Part shown: in pieces, positions 12,752-26,400 of the stretch
Position numbering within the stretch: position 1 is the stretch's first letter
Layout of the letters: the number at the start of each line of letters is the position of its first letter
Source of the DNA: Paramecium octaurelia
Lineage: Eukaryota > Ciliophora > Oligohymenophorea > Peniculida > Parameciidae
NCBI GenBank assembly: GCA_905182995.1
Contig: CAJJDP010000053.1
Coordinates: 393,719-457,718, forward strand
Direction: 5' to 3'
DNA length: 64,000 bases
Notes under the pieces: generated by a model
Databases searched by the model: none
What the model saw: only the letters and a program-made list of their open reading frames with translations
Told to the model about the DNA's origin: nothing
Position numbers and translations under genes: made by a program

Positions 12752-15700
12752 ATAATTAGGTATTAAATATTATGAAAAGTTTAATCATATAACATTTTTA
12801 CACATTTTCAAAACTCCTTTCCTTATTGGATTGTATTTAGAAGGTGAAAATGAATAAATTCCTCAATAGACTAATCTACAATTTTGGTTGTAAAAAAATT
12901 CAATTAATTTTCCAACCATGAGCATTTAGAAATAAGCTAGAAAGTAGAATTTCAAAATTCAAATTGCATTGCTACAATCATCCGATTCTAGAATTAAAAA
13001 AAATATTATTCCTTTTCTTTAATTCCTATTTATAAATATCTCTGAAGAAAATTGAATATTTGTGTCTTGAAAACCAATAGCTATAAATGAGGAAAAAACA
13101 TTTCAAAAATGACCTCATGAAATAGATTAGCATCTCAATTCCCTTAGGCGATTTGCTCGGATAACTATATTATGATCTATGATAAAGTTTTGAAAGTCAA
13201 AATAAAAATCATCATATTAAGTATTATTACTTTATAAATATTAAAGCGCGATTATAATGCTGTTAAATATTCAGTACATGAAACTTCAAAAAATAAAGAA
13301 AATTTATGGAATGACCAAAAATAGAGAGTGAACGAGGAGTTTCAGGAAAAATATTATATAGGGTAAGAAATAGTAAAAATAACATACAATATGAATTAAA
13401 AGAGAAATGAAAAGTTGAATTATAAATGCCATTTATCAAAGCATTTTTATTAATTTGAAGAAAACCAATGATCGTAATATTCAAGGAGGCATTCTAAAAG
13501 TCTACCATTTAATATTCTGGGGATATTATTTATGTTAGCAGCTTATACATTAATTAGAATTGCAAAATAGAGAAGGATAATGGTATTCTTGATAAATAGG
13601 AATATGGAGTAAAATAATGATCATTATAAAGCGAATAAAATAAAAATATGTAAGTTCTGTATGAGTTTAATTGACAAAATTCGCATTGACTTGATGTATT
13701 ACTTTAACAAGCAGGATTAATTCCATCATCATCATAATATAAACTAGGGCAATTGCAAGTAGAGCTTGAAGGAATAAGGAAATGAAACATATTTTGGAAT
13801 TTTATTTCTTAATAATGAAATATTACAAGATATTTTAACAAAGAGAAAATGAAAAAATCCTCAAATGTATCTATCCTTGATGAAGTAGATTTACATAGAA
13901 TACATATGTTCTAAATCCTTAACATCGAAAGTTGCATACTTAATAAATGAAAGAATTAATTAGAAGAAATCTTAAATAAGCGCTAGACTCAGTTATAATT
14001 GATCTTAGATTTCGAAAAACCCAATATTACTTGTTTAGGAATTAGAGCTTAATTTAATACTTATGATTAATATATCTTTCTTAGCCATCATTAATTTCTT
14101 TGATAATTATAAACATCTCTAATAGAAAACGCAATTTTAATCAAATCTTATTGTCTGATTAGAAAGGATTATATTTCAAAGAGTTTGTAGCTAGCCGAAA
14201 TGTGAGCGAAAGATTTATTCATATTTATGAGCTGTATCTAAAGAAGTATAATATAAATATTAAAACGTAATTAATAATATTGATCAGAAAATTATGTCTT
14301 TACTCTAAGATGTTATTAAGGCTATGAATTTGCTAGCTAGAAAATAACTGCTCGAAAAGTTAAATTATATAATTCATATAAGGATTATAAGTAAATTTGA
14401 AAATGAATGATTTATTAATTATAAGACCTTATTCAATTAAGCTAGTAATAATTAAAAAGAATGAGCTAAAACAATATAGCACTTAACATTATGTTGTAAA
14501 TTAATCTCTACCAGGAGTCTTAAATTGTAATTAAGTCGTAATTAAAGGAAAACCATTAAATAAAAGGTAATTATTATGAAAGGTTAAATTGGTTTGTATC
14601 CAATGTTAGGAGATCACAATTTTAAAGAAATATAATTTATATTTAAAATACTAAGCAAAGAAGAAATTTGCATAAAAATAGCAGTTGATTAAATGTAGGT
14701 AAGATGTTCTCTCTAAAAAGTAATTTAAATACTTAACTTTATCCATATTCTTGTATTAACCTCTAGGTAGGAAATAAGTTAGCATTTATGGGGAAATTAG
14801 TGAATATAAAGAGAAGGTAATGATAATATTATGAAATAGATATCACTTTAGAATCAATAATCAATATCTTTATCCATTTCCTTAGTATTTATTGATGGAT
14901 CTTTTTCTTACTGTTGTATTATTTAATTAGAAATCAATGTTTCTTTAATTTGAAATTATCCAAATACTCCAAACCAAAAAGATATCCTTAATAAAGAACT
15001 TAACATTCTTTAATTGAATATTCATTTTTCAACTAATAAGTGGAAATTTAGAGAATTTCCAGTATTTGTAAAGAACCAAAAAGAAATTCCTTCACACCCC
15101 TCTTAAAAATCAAATTTTACAAGAGATAGCAAAAATTAATCAATAGATGTAGATCCATTTTAATTGATAACATATTATAAAAATTAACAACTTTAGAGAT
15201 ATCTCTAAGAGAATTTATAAATAATATTAGATTAAATTTCTAATTTACAAAAATAAAAGGGGATGGAGGGCGAAGAAAGTCAGAAAATGCAGAAATATAA
15301 AGAACTAAATAATGTACATCAATAGAAAATTTTTGTTCTTGAAATTTAACTGTAAGTCTCCATCCTATAATCGAATATTCTTAAAATAAGGTAAAATACG
15401 GAATATTTTACAAACATATAATTTAATAATTTTAACTCCTCAATAAGATAGAAAAAATATACTTAAATCATCTTGAATGGAACCTAACGTTACTAAATCA
15501 AGTGTTTTACATATTTATTCAAAGTTTATTTCAGGAATTAGAAATCCATTCTGTTTATAATTTATTAACCAAAAACTCACACATATAAATTTTATTGCCT
15601 AGTTATTTAGTCTATATGATGCTTAGGTTTTTTTGGAATACGAACTTATTTGTTTACTTAGACTTAATGATTTAATTCTGAGTTTTTATTTCTTGAAATT
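12752..15700. other. Decayed coding-like DNA, no intact gene
   Basis: Plus-strand protein-like segments at about 12775-13052 (contains ITFLHIFKTPFLIGLYLEGE), about 13140-13468 (contains NEEFQEKYYIGQEIVKITYN) and about 14580-14805 (contains FIFKILSKEEICIKIAVDQM). Each ends at TGA and none joins to the next. No family recognised. The stretch reads like gene relics rather than random intergenic DNA, but this is a judgement from codon appearance only. Confidence 0.3.
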
Positions 15701-15708
15701 TCCTATTA

Positions 15709-17590
15709 ATGGCTTAAACTCTTAGACAATCAATTAATCTAAATCAATAAGAATAATAATAGAAAGACATATTCCAATAATATTTTGATTAAATCTATTT
15801 TAATCATTTAGAGTAGGTATTAATAGATGGCAAAATAAAATCATTTAATTATGTACACGGAGATTTCTGATTCAGAATACTTATATACTCATATTCTCAA
15901 TTTGATATTTTCAACCTACTTAATGTCTTGTTAGAGCAGTAATTAATAATTCACTTAATCCTTTATAATTGATAATTTTCAAATTTATAGGTTGTAACCT
16001 TTAAATATTTAAAGAAATTTTGGAAGTGGTGACCTTTAAGATTATAGAACTCTCTATAATTTTATTGATAGTTAAAGCTTTAGTAGGTATTAGTTTCCCT
16101 TTTCTAATTAAGGGTAATATAGGTATGAAATTTAACATAGGAGTTCCACAGATCTAAATTATGAATCTAAAGGTGAATTAAGATCCATTTAGCATTCTGA
16201 TTTCCTTTACTCAGGCATATTTGAATCTATTCAAAAAACCAATTCAAGTTAAGAGTATTAATCACAATTAATTAAAACCTTAAAAAGTTTAATAATAAGT
16301 GCATCCTCAGTTTGGAGTTCTGCTTATTGGCTGTATCTTTTAATATCGCAATGGCATCATCCATCTTTCAATTTCGAAAAACTTAGTTCTGCAAAGATTT
16401 AAATTTGAAGCAATCTATTTAGTTAGCACCTCCAATCAGATCAGCCAAATGAAAAATAGGGTCAGCCGAACTCTGAAAGGCTAAAGAAGTTGATTAATTT
16501 TCTGGCGCAATCAAATTCTTATTTATATGGATCTGATGGGAAAGTGAAGATTCTTCAGAGTCAAATAAACATCAGGACGCAGGAGTACGACAATCTCAAT
16601 GAAAAAGATTAGCATTATTGATCAAAAAAATATTGGAGGGAATGATGCTGAGGACCAGATGTTCTAATTATTAAATTGTCATTAGAAGTGTAAGGAGTTG
16701 AGATAGATTTGAATTTAAATAAATTTATAAAATTTTAGATTTCAGGATAATAAGAATCAAAATTCTATCAAGATAATCGAAAAATCGTTTTGATTATAAA
16801 GCATTCAAATCTTTATCAACTGCTAAAATAATGATATCATATTTATTCTAATAACTAAAATAAAAGTTGAAAACCATTAAAAAAAGAGGCATCCACACTC
16901 ATTTAATTACTGCAATAATCAACTAAGTATTAGTTTGGATATGTAACTTCTATAAAGTTACTTTGATAGTTTTTCTGTTGTAATTAAGATGATTGGATTC
17001 AAAATATAAATTTGATAGTTTAATTTCTTCAATGTATTACTTTTTTTAGATAATGGATGGATTCTTTGGAGGATAGGGTAAGATAGTCTTCTTCATACTA
17101 TTTATCAATAAGTTTCCTGATTGTGAGAATTCAATAATCTCTCTTTCAACAATGAATTAGTTTCAGAAATTCATACCAGAGATCCAATCATTTTTGAATC
17201 TGTGTGCATTCTAAAATTCTTTCAAATACGAATGGTCAAACTCAATGCTGAGATCAATTTATTAAGATTGGAATATATTGTTTCTAGTTTACTTACAATC
17301 TGAGAAAACTTAATCATGTTGATCGGCTAAACAGCTGATTAATATGATTCTTAGAACTTAATTCTTATTCAATTAACCATTTTAATAAAAATATGCTTAG
17401 GATTGTAAAAAGAATTGAAAGACTGCCTAACAATAGTAATATTCTGTTTGAGCAATCAAATGAAAAAAGAGAACAAGTAAATGAATCTAAAACCTATTTG
17501 ATAGGAGTTACTTCTTCAAAATTGCTTGAAAGTAAAGTGATCTTTCTAACATATAGGCTTAATGTGTCCCAAAATAATTATATGTAATGA
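15709..17590 (+). pseudogene. Decayed gene remnant, unidentified
   Basis: A series of collinear plus-strand coding-like blocks: 15709-15870 starting MAQTLRQSINLNQQEQQQK; about 16120-16415 (contains SIQHSDFLYSGIFESIQKT and SSVWSSAYWLYLLISQW); about 16440-16620 (contains VKILQSQINIRTQEYDNLNE); about 16650-16848 (contains GPDVLIIKLSLEVQGVEIDL); and 17393-17590 (starts MLRIVKRIERLPNNSNILFE). They lie in different frames with TGA codons between them and no small introns that repair the frame. The second block has two hydrophobic stretches. I cannot name the family. One gene destroyed by indels is the simplest reading. Confidence 0.35.
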
Positions 17591-20300
17591 CAGAGCTTGC
17601 AAGATGCTTTGACCTTGAAAACCTGGTCAAATAATGACAATGAAGATTTATTCATTTGGTTTTGAACACAGTCAAACAATACTTTTTATAGAGTTCTCTT
17701 CCATAAATTGAATCAGATATGAAATTATGGCTAATCGTACAAATTATACTACTCAATTGCTCGATTTTTTATATGTATTACTTGAACCTTCAAATCATGA
17801 TAGATGCTGAAGATCTAAAGAATTCATTTAGCTATTACCTAATTAAAGTGAAAACAAAGTATTGAATAAACTAATGGAAGGACAAATAAATAAAAACTAT
17901 CTCAATTTCATATAAAATAAGTCGATAATCGCCTAAGAAATATGCTTATACTTGAAAAAGTCCTTTGGGATTTAACCTACTATAGATTAAAAATTTATTT
18001 TTTTACTTAGTATAGATCATGGGGAACTAAATAACTCTAAGGTAAAAGAATAAAGAAGATGATGGTAATAAGATTGGAAGGAATATTATTAAAATTAAGA
18101 ACCAATTTATTATAAAATTGTGGTGTAAAGTAATTTAATCACTGTTAAACTCAAAAAACTAGAGAAACTATTGCCCAAGATTAGCCGGGATAGAATAGCC
18201 AACAATTATAGAAGTAGTGAGCAGTGCTATCAAATAACGGCAGCTGAGAATAAGATGACAAATTAATAGATTCTACGATGATAAACTGAGAATGGATGAA
18301 TATAATAAAAATGGATGTTGAAGCAACAACTGATTGAATCGAACAATCTCGAACTTTCATGCACATAGAATAGCATTATTCTGTTAAGCATTAGTATATA
18401 TAATTATTCAACAAAATTCACCTTATAACTAAGTTACCTTTGATTGATACATATAACAGGTAACATGGAAAAAATCAAATAACTTCTATCAAATTTGGCC
18501 TTCAATTTAATGAAATTAATAAACATAAAGCTATTTAATGAAGTTTAATTACGCTTCTGATCTAACTAGATTGAACTAACAAGAGAGTTTTTATTCCTTA
18601 TTGATTTAATTTAGCTCAGATATATAAATATCAAGTAAAATTAATTTTGTTATTTAATATTATTATGTTTAACTTAAACCCCATGTTATATTCAATATAT
18701 TTTCTCTTTCTGCAATAGTGGCTTTTGATTATAGAAAATAAGAATGATGTTGTTGAAATTAAAATTCAGTTTTTATCTAAGTATGTATTCGTATAATATC
18801 TAGCTGTTATGCTAACAGCAAATTTTTGTATAAAATGGATAATTACAGAAAGTTTTTAGATGACTTATTTTAGAAGTTATGTTTGATGATGTACTAAATG
18901 CTTGAATTTAATTGATGCAGTCATTTATCTATATTAATAGTCTATCTGGGTAGTTAATATAAATTAACGAAATCCACTTTAATTATTCTTAAGCCTTATA
19001 GAAGAACTTATATAAATGAATCGAAAACAAAATTGGAAGTTAAATCCTTTGAAATCCATACGACAACTAATAAGTTTAAGAAATGCAGTGTTTTACTCTT
19101 GAAATTTTAACCTCACTTATATTTATTAACCCTTAAAGAGTTTCAAGATTGTAAAATTAAAGCATCCGATCTAACATCCTTTAAACCTTTTCTAATTGAT
19201 TTATACTGAGTATTATTAAAGTACTTTCTCAAAAAGGGATAGGAATTTTCATCCCTTAACTGTTAGATTAATGTTATGATATATTGATCTTATAATCAAA
19301 AACAAAATAAAATAATAATTTAGTTTCTTATTCAAAACAAAAAGAATAATTTGAAGACTCTAATATCTAAATTAATGAAAACTGAATTTATTGAGAATAA
19401 ATCTTAATCCTGCATTTTTATTAAACATATGAAATGTTAAATTTATATTCCATTTAATTTATTTTAAATTAAACTATTTTGTTCAAAATTAAAAGGTTCT
19501 TTAAATGTTTTTATAAGTCGTGAAAGTTATTTCCATGAGTTTATATTTTTTGCACTCTTCGATAATTTTTGGATGAGATAATCTAAAGTAAAAAATTATC
19601 TCTTTTTGGAATATAACATTTACCTCTTAACTCCTTGTGCTATTTAAGATCTTAATAGATAATCAATTTATGAATCAACAATTGGTTATCTACTAAGATT
19701 TAAAATGTCAGTTGAAATAACTACTTTATTGTTATTCTTAAATGATTAATCTCTAATTTTAATCACTATGGTAGAAATTTAATAAAATATTACTTATATT
19801 TCACATTATAGCTTTTCCACTCTAAAATTCGCACTTGCTGAAGACTCCTTGGTTTGTAATTAAAGTCTGCTCAGTAGAAGCCTTTTTTGTAAAATGTGCA
19901 AATGCAGCCCTCATACCAACATTTTAAATATTGTAAACCTTTGAGATCTATAGATATTTATATCTTTATTTATTATCATTCTTAACTCTAAGTGTTCGAT
20001 AGAATTACCTTTGAGATTCTTCTTTATGTTGATAGGGTTTTTGTTGTCCAGGGTGTATTCCTTCTTCTTTTGTTGTAGGATTCTTTCAATATGTATTTTA
20101 AATCTATTCTTTATTAGAACTACTTTAATTGTGCCATTTAATGTGAGTCATAAAGTAAGAAAATTCAATTCTTGGCTGGCGTTTCCTGATAAACTGTTGA
20201 TTTTTACGAACTGGACGCTTGAATTCAAAAACTCTCGAAAACATTCTATCAAAAAAAATTTTGAAAATATTTATATATAATAAATAATTTCTTCCTAATT
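17591..20300. other. Unassigned AT-rich DNA with short relics
   Basis: Fragments on both strands only. The minus strand at about 20330-20120 has a basic, Arg/Lys/Gln-rich frame (contains FEFKRPVRKNQQFIRKRQPR) that ends at TGA, with further coding-like reading down to about 19810 (contains GMRAAFAHFTKKASTEQTL). No product assigned. Confidence 0.25.
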
Positions 20301-23300
20301 TAATATAATTCATAATTAATCGAATCATCTAGCTAAAATAAATTGGAGAATAACTATTTAACAAATTCATCTTAAGACTTCTTTAATTCTGATCGGTGGT
20401 TTCTCGAATTTATTTAATAAGCGAATAAATAAACTAAAGTCACTTTTTTCTCAAATAGATTGTCCAACTCTAGATTATTTTTCATAAAGCTTCTTACTTT
20501 TATTGCTCAATTACAAAATTATCCTCTTAAACAGGTATTATGCTCTTTATAATTATATTCCTTTGAGTTAGAAAAAAATAAAAAAGTTTAATTAAAATTA
20601 GAATAAATTTTCAACCACCATCTATTTCCCTTTAAGAAAATTTAATCCTTTTTTTGGAAAATATTAAAGTTTTAAATCCAACAAGCATTTATAGTTACTC
20701 ACAAAATTATTACTGATTAATAAATAAAATACAAAATAAATGAAATTTCTTATCCATTTAAAAATTAGTTTACAATAATATAAGTATTAAATATTATTAA
20801 AGGTTGAATTAATTAGAATAAGTTGTAAAATATGTGTTTTACTTTTTGTAAGTAAGCCAAAATATTAATAAATCCATCTTAATTTCATGTATAAGCCACT
20901 CTTTAACAGCTAAAAAGCTACTAATCCAGCATATTCTTAGTTTAGATAATATTATAATATGTACAGAGCGAATTATATACCTGATTTGAATAATACATTA
21001 AAAAGAAGATTATTAGTATATTATTCTTCCCAAAAGTATAGGAATTTAACGTTTAGAAAGATATTAAATATGATTTAGTGTATATTATTTGTATTTTTTT
21101 AATATTTATAAATCTAATATTAAATTCATTTTTGAGGGAGTTAGAATTCCTAAATGTTAACCCTTTTGAAGTTAAGAAAAGTAAAACAAACACGAAAAAC
21201 TGATGAAGATGAATTCCTATGTATAAAGTGTTTAATCGAGAAAATTGATTTTAAAATATGGCTTTGGTTGAGGAGATAAAACAAAGATTTAATAAATGAA
21301 AGTAAATAATTGAGCAACAATATCAATAAGTTTTAAAGAAAAATTCTTTATTTATTAATTGAATCATAAGTAAAGAATTGTGTCTATCAATAATAATATA
21401 GACAGAGTGTAATGAAGAAAGAATTAGATGAATCAGATTAAAACCATTGTTTTTATTTTGAAGAAAATATAAGAATTTTATCAAGAAATTACAAGGATCA
21501 TTCAAATTGAAGTTTCAAAAGAATTGGAGAAATCTCATGATAGCAATTTTCCTCTACCTTTACGACAAGGAAATCAACCTATTAAGTATACAAAAGAGCT
21601 TCGGTTTCACTTGCCATACATACCTTAAAGAGAAGTCCTGAATTCTAGGTAATTCAAATGATAAGAATTTTATTTTCTTGTGGGTGAAAGAAAATGAGGA
21701 ATGGGCAATGGAGCAGTTAATATAATTTAAAAGTTATGAAATTATGAGTAATTAAGGGAAGACAAAAACTCCCTAATTACTTGAAATATCATTCAAGATA
21801 AAATTCAAATTGTAGATGTTAATTCCTAAAATCGGTGGATGTGTGTAATGAGTATCATTAGGGATTGGCATATTTGAAATATTTTATAAGATAAAAAAAA
21901 TACTAGTTAGTGGCTACCTATAATTTAGGTTATAAAATAATAAAAAAAACAGAACAAGATCAGATATCAATTAATAATCGATTATTAATTCATAATATAA
22001 TAATGGTTATTATTATTGATATCTAATTATTGGAGTAACTAATTTATGTATGTATTATTATTGCCATTACTCAATTAAACAACAGAAAGTAAATTTATTG
22101 TCATTCAAACCAAGAATTTTAAGAAGAATTTAAAAACACTAATCTTTACATTATGATATCCTGAAATGCAGAATAAACCTTCCAGAATATTGAGAAATTG
22201 TATTTATAATTTGTGCTAGATATTCAATGTACTTTATGATAAATCAAAGAAATAAACAATTTGAATTTGGTGATATCTCTTGTAAGATTAAATTTTTTTT
22301 TTAGCAAATGTTGTAAATACTCATGCGTTATTCAATTAATTTAACCTTAAAAGTGTGGTATTAATATATCTAATTTTTAGAGTATATATTATTTTTACTG
22401 TTTTACTTTAACTTGGAGTATAAAATGAAAATCCAGATTCCATTTAAAAAATTATAGTCCTTTGACTATTTTGTTTCTTATATTTGATTCATATTTTTAA
22501 AGCCTTTCTTTAAACATTACACTATATATGAACTTTAGTTAATTTAGCTCCTTCTTTTGAGAAATTAAGAGTCGAAATTAATTGATTACTTTAAAATAGA
22601 ATGCCATAATAAATTAAAGTAGAACACAAATTTTTAACATTTTATAAAAATAGCTCTATAGATTATTGATAGATTTAATAGATCTGCCAATAATTAAAGC
22701 ATTTAAGGAATCAACATAAAATGACTTCATCTTGATAAAGTATTCTAATCAAAATAAAATTAAAATTTATCCCGATTTTACAATGACTATGACGATGAGT
22801 CAATATAAAATATCGTAAATCCTATAGAATATACACAAGATTTTCAGTAATACACAAGCTCTTTTCATAGGTTTATAGGCAAAATAGATTTAGATATTCC
22901 TGTTTTTTTGGTGCCAACGAAATAGATTGCAATTTGACAACCTGAGAAAAATGGCACTTCATGTGACATTACCTGAATACTCTTACATGATATGAAATAT
23001 TAAACCACAAGTTAATATGATAAAAGTTAATTTTTGAAAGTTCTTCCGACTCATTCTGCAATTCATTGTTATACTATTGAAAATGCCATTTGGTTATATC
23101 TTACGATAATTATTACTCTAAAGTACCAAAAATTTTTTGTTAGAATTAATGGGGAAAAAATTTAAATTAAAGAAAAAGCCTTTAAATCTAACTCTTATAA
23201 TATTAAATAGCTAAATCAGCTTATATGTGTCATGCAAATCGTTGTTATCTATTGATGAAGACAATGATGAACAATTTTTCATTTTCATTTTGATTGTTAA

Positions 23301-23456
23301 ATTGTGTTAGTTGAGCTTATGATTAAATTTAAAAGGGGATTATAACAATATGAAGTCTCAATTATTTTAAAATAAATTTGTAATTCTATTACAATCAAAT
23401 ATATTGTCTTAAATTTTTGAAAATCTTGATAGAAATACAAAATTTCAAAATAAAAA
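20301..23456. other. Intergenic DNA upstream of the VLIG gene, with relics
   Basis: Mostly featureless AT-rich sequence. Plus-strand fragments at about 21450-21660 (contains NFPLPLRQGNQPIKYTKELR) and about 21660-21850 (contains FIFLWVKENEEWAMEQLIQF) look coding-like but are broken. An inverted repeat lies at 21962-22024 and is listed separately. The last 500 bp before 23457 hold only short frames; an in-frame TGA at 23427-23429 sets the earliest start of the next gene. Confidence 0.3.
21962..22024. repeat. Inverted repeat with perfect 22-nt palindrome
   Basis: The arms agatatcaa (21962-21970) and ttgatatct (22016-22024) are inverted copies, and the left side contains a 22-nt perfect palindrome (21969-21990) centred on a cgat core. 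The segment could fold as a hairpin or cruciform. In DNA this AT-rich, chance palindromes are common, so function is unproven. Confidence 0.5.
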
Positions 23457-26400
23457 ATGCAAAAAGAAGATGATTTTGAATTAAACATATAAGATAAAGC
23501 AATAGAAGAAAAAATAATAGCACTTTTTTAAGAAATAAAAGAAGGAATTGTGTTGGAGAGTAATGATATTTTAGATGATTTGAACCCACTAATGTCTAAT
23601 TTATGCGATTAAGACAAGAATAAAGTTGTATAGGCCCTAAATAAACATTTTAGAGATTATGAATTTTTAAAAAGTGGTAATTATTGGCTTCAAGAAGAGA
23701 TTGATCCCAATAAGGAAGAAATTGATTATATATCATTTTACGAATCTGACAGAGAAAATAATAATTATGAATCTATTTTAGATTATTTGAAGGTGCCCGA
23801 ATATAGAAGATAGAATTAGATTCCTATTGAATTTTTTGCTAATCTATAATTACTCATAAAATTGAAGATAAAGTCTTTATTAGTTTTCGATTTACTAGAC
23901 TATAACTTAGATAAAAAGGATTTAACTTAAATTGAAATCTTGAAAATTTTATTAGAATTATTCTACTGTAACTAAATGTTTACTGATGATGAATAAAAAA
24001 CTTTTGAACAAGTAATAGGATCCCTATTATAAAAATAAATATATGAAGTATAGTATTACATGGAGAATTTAGAAAAGGATGATCCATAAAATTTTAGGAC
24101 CTTTGTGTAAAACTTTTTACAAAAATTACAATTAAAATGTATTAGCGAGACTGACAGCGATTTATAAACTTTTTTGCAAGCTAATTAAAGATATAGGATG
24201 TTATTGATGAGTTTTAACAAGGAAATAATAAATCTAAGATCACATTTATAATAATAAATAAGCTCATTAATTTAAATACCAGTTGAATAATGCTAATTTG
24301 TTCAAATTATATCATATATAAGCGATATAGAAAATAATGATCAACTTAACGACATGTATTTACAAACTGTCTTCTATTATTGGAAAAAGTATTGTATTAA
24401 ATATAATTTGCAAAATGATCTCAAAATTTAAGAAGATAGTTTATCAAAATTACCTAATAATGAACGAAAATTAATATTTATTGAAAGGTATTTATAAAAA
24501 TAAAAATCTAAAATATAAGATACCATATACTTATTTGTTATTCATAGAATCTGCTATTATATGGAAAAAATAGATAATATACTATGCAGTGATTAATACG
24601 AAAAGGTTATTAAGACTATGACAAAGAATATGGAAGTCTATCAATCAAAGAAATAATATCCTATGTATAAAATTTTAAAAGATAATTCTAAATTTATGGA
24701 GTATTGGAAAATAATCCAATCACTAAGATTTTATAAATAGGAAAAAGTTGAATAAAACAATCAAACTGCAAATCTCATTACAAACCTTTTATGGATATAT
24801 AATCAAAATGTTAGTTTGTTCAATATATTAAATAAAATTACATAAATAAAAAAACAAACTTTTAAAGAATATGCAATACTAATATATGAAGAAATAATTT
24901 AAATAAAAATTAACTGTGATACTAATTTAGATACTCATATTTTACAAAAAAATTTTCTAAGAATCATTTATGCCATTTCCCCCAAAGAAGAAAATAATTA
25001 CTTGTTACTAAGAAATTTACACGATCATTATGGAAGTCTTTTGAGGGCACCACTAATCTTAGAAGCAAATTTTTTTATAAATAGTAGATTAGACCAAAAA
25101 TCAATTTCCTTCTTTGCAAAAATTGGCAGGAAATTCATTGTAATACATAATGTATTTCCAACCTAAACTCTTTAAAATTTGGCTTATGACCTGGTGAATT
25201 ATTTGATGTCGAATAATAAATCTATGATATAAGAATGTCTTTAAAGTTTGAAATGTATTTTTGCAATAAAATCTTTAGTCCTACCAGAAGATTTACAACC
25301 CATTTAAAAACTTATTGAGAATTTTAGCATAAATGCTTTGGAACATTTAATCGTCATCAATAAAAGCTAAAATATTTCCCTTTCTTCAGTTAAATTATCA
25401 ATTTATGCCATTTTTTGTTATTTTTAAAAAGTAGGCTAATCTCTATTTGCAAAAGTGGAATAATATTTATAGAAAATTTTTAAAGATAAATGCTATTATT
25501 TTCCCTTTGTTTTTTAATGTCTAAGAAATAAAATTAGTATCGAAAAGATAAATAAAATTGTTGAATTGTAATATTCTTTTTGTTTTTATAATGAGGATAG
25601 CTTGTTAAAATTATGCTAAGAAGTATTTCAATAGGATGAATAGCTATATCAAGAATGGTTAAAAATATAAAAACCATCTTAAGTAATGCTGTCCATTGAG
25701 TATCTAAAAATTAAAAAAAGTTAATAATTTTACCCTAAAAAAATGGATATTCCTTTAGAAGATTTCAACATATCATTATCCGAATATAGTGAATAAGAAT
25801 AAAAATAAGTTTTTTCAAATTGGATTTAAGATATGACTGATTCATAAAAGTTTAAGTAAATAATTCCTTTATTTTTTAATATAATAAAAAGAGGGGAATC
25901 ACCTCAAGATGTCTTAATTTTAGCCAACTAAACTTTACAAAAAGATAGGAAAATCGCAGATGGAATTGGATGTTTGAATTTAAAATCTCTATTTTAGATT
26001 TTCTTCAATAATGCAAATGATGAATTAAAATTCATCTTGATGAAATTTTTTTCAAAAGAATTTCCAATCCCATTTTTGTATTAAAATCCAATTTTGGATA
26101 ATCTTAACTCAAAAACTGAATTATTGCTTTTAAATAGCAATTTGTTTTATTTTTTTGATTAAGGTTATACTATAATTAATTTATCATTGAGTCAAAATCA
26201 AAAGAAAATTGGAAAAACAGATCTTATAAATAAAATCTTTTATTAAAGAGAAAAGTTTGAAACCAGTGACTCATGTCTAATGAATTCCAATACGATTGAT
26301 ATTATGTTTGATTTTGAATTCAATAATTCAAGAAATTTTATTGTGGCTGATGCTCATGGACAGATTATTTTTGAAATCTTATTAAAAATACTCCCATTTT

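Noticed and set aside
12173-12766. 197-aa ORF
   Set aside because: Almost wholly made of undetermined bases in the assembly gap.
13263-13484. 73-aa minus-strand ORF
   Set aside because: Antisense to a better plus-strand coding-like frame; no motif.
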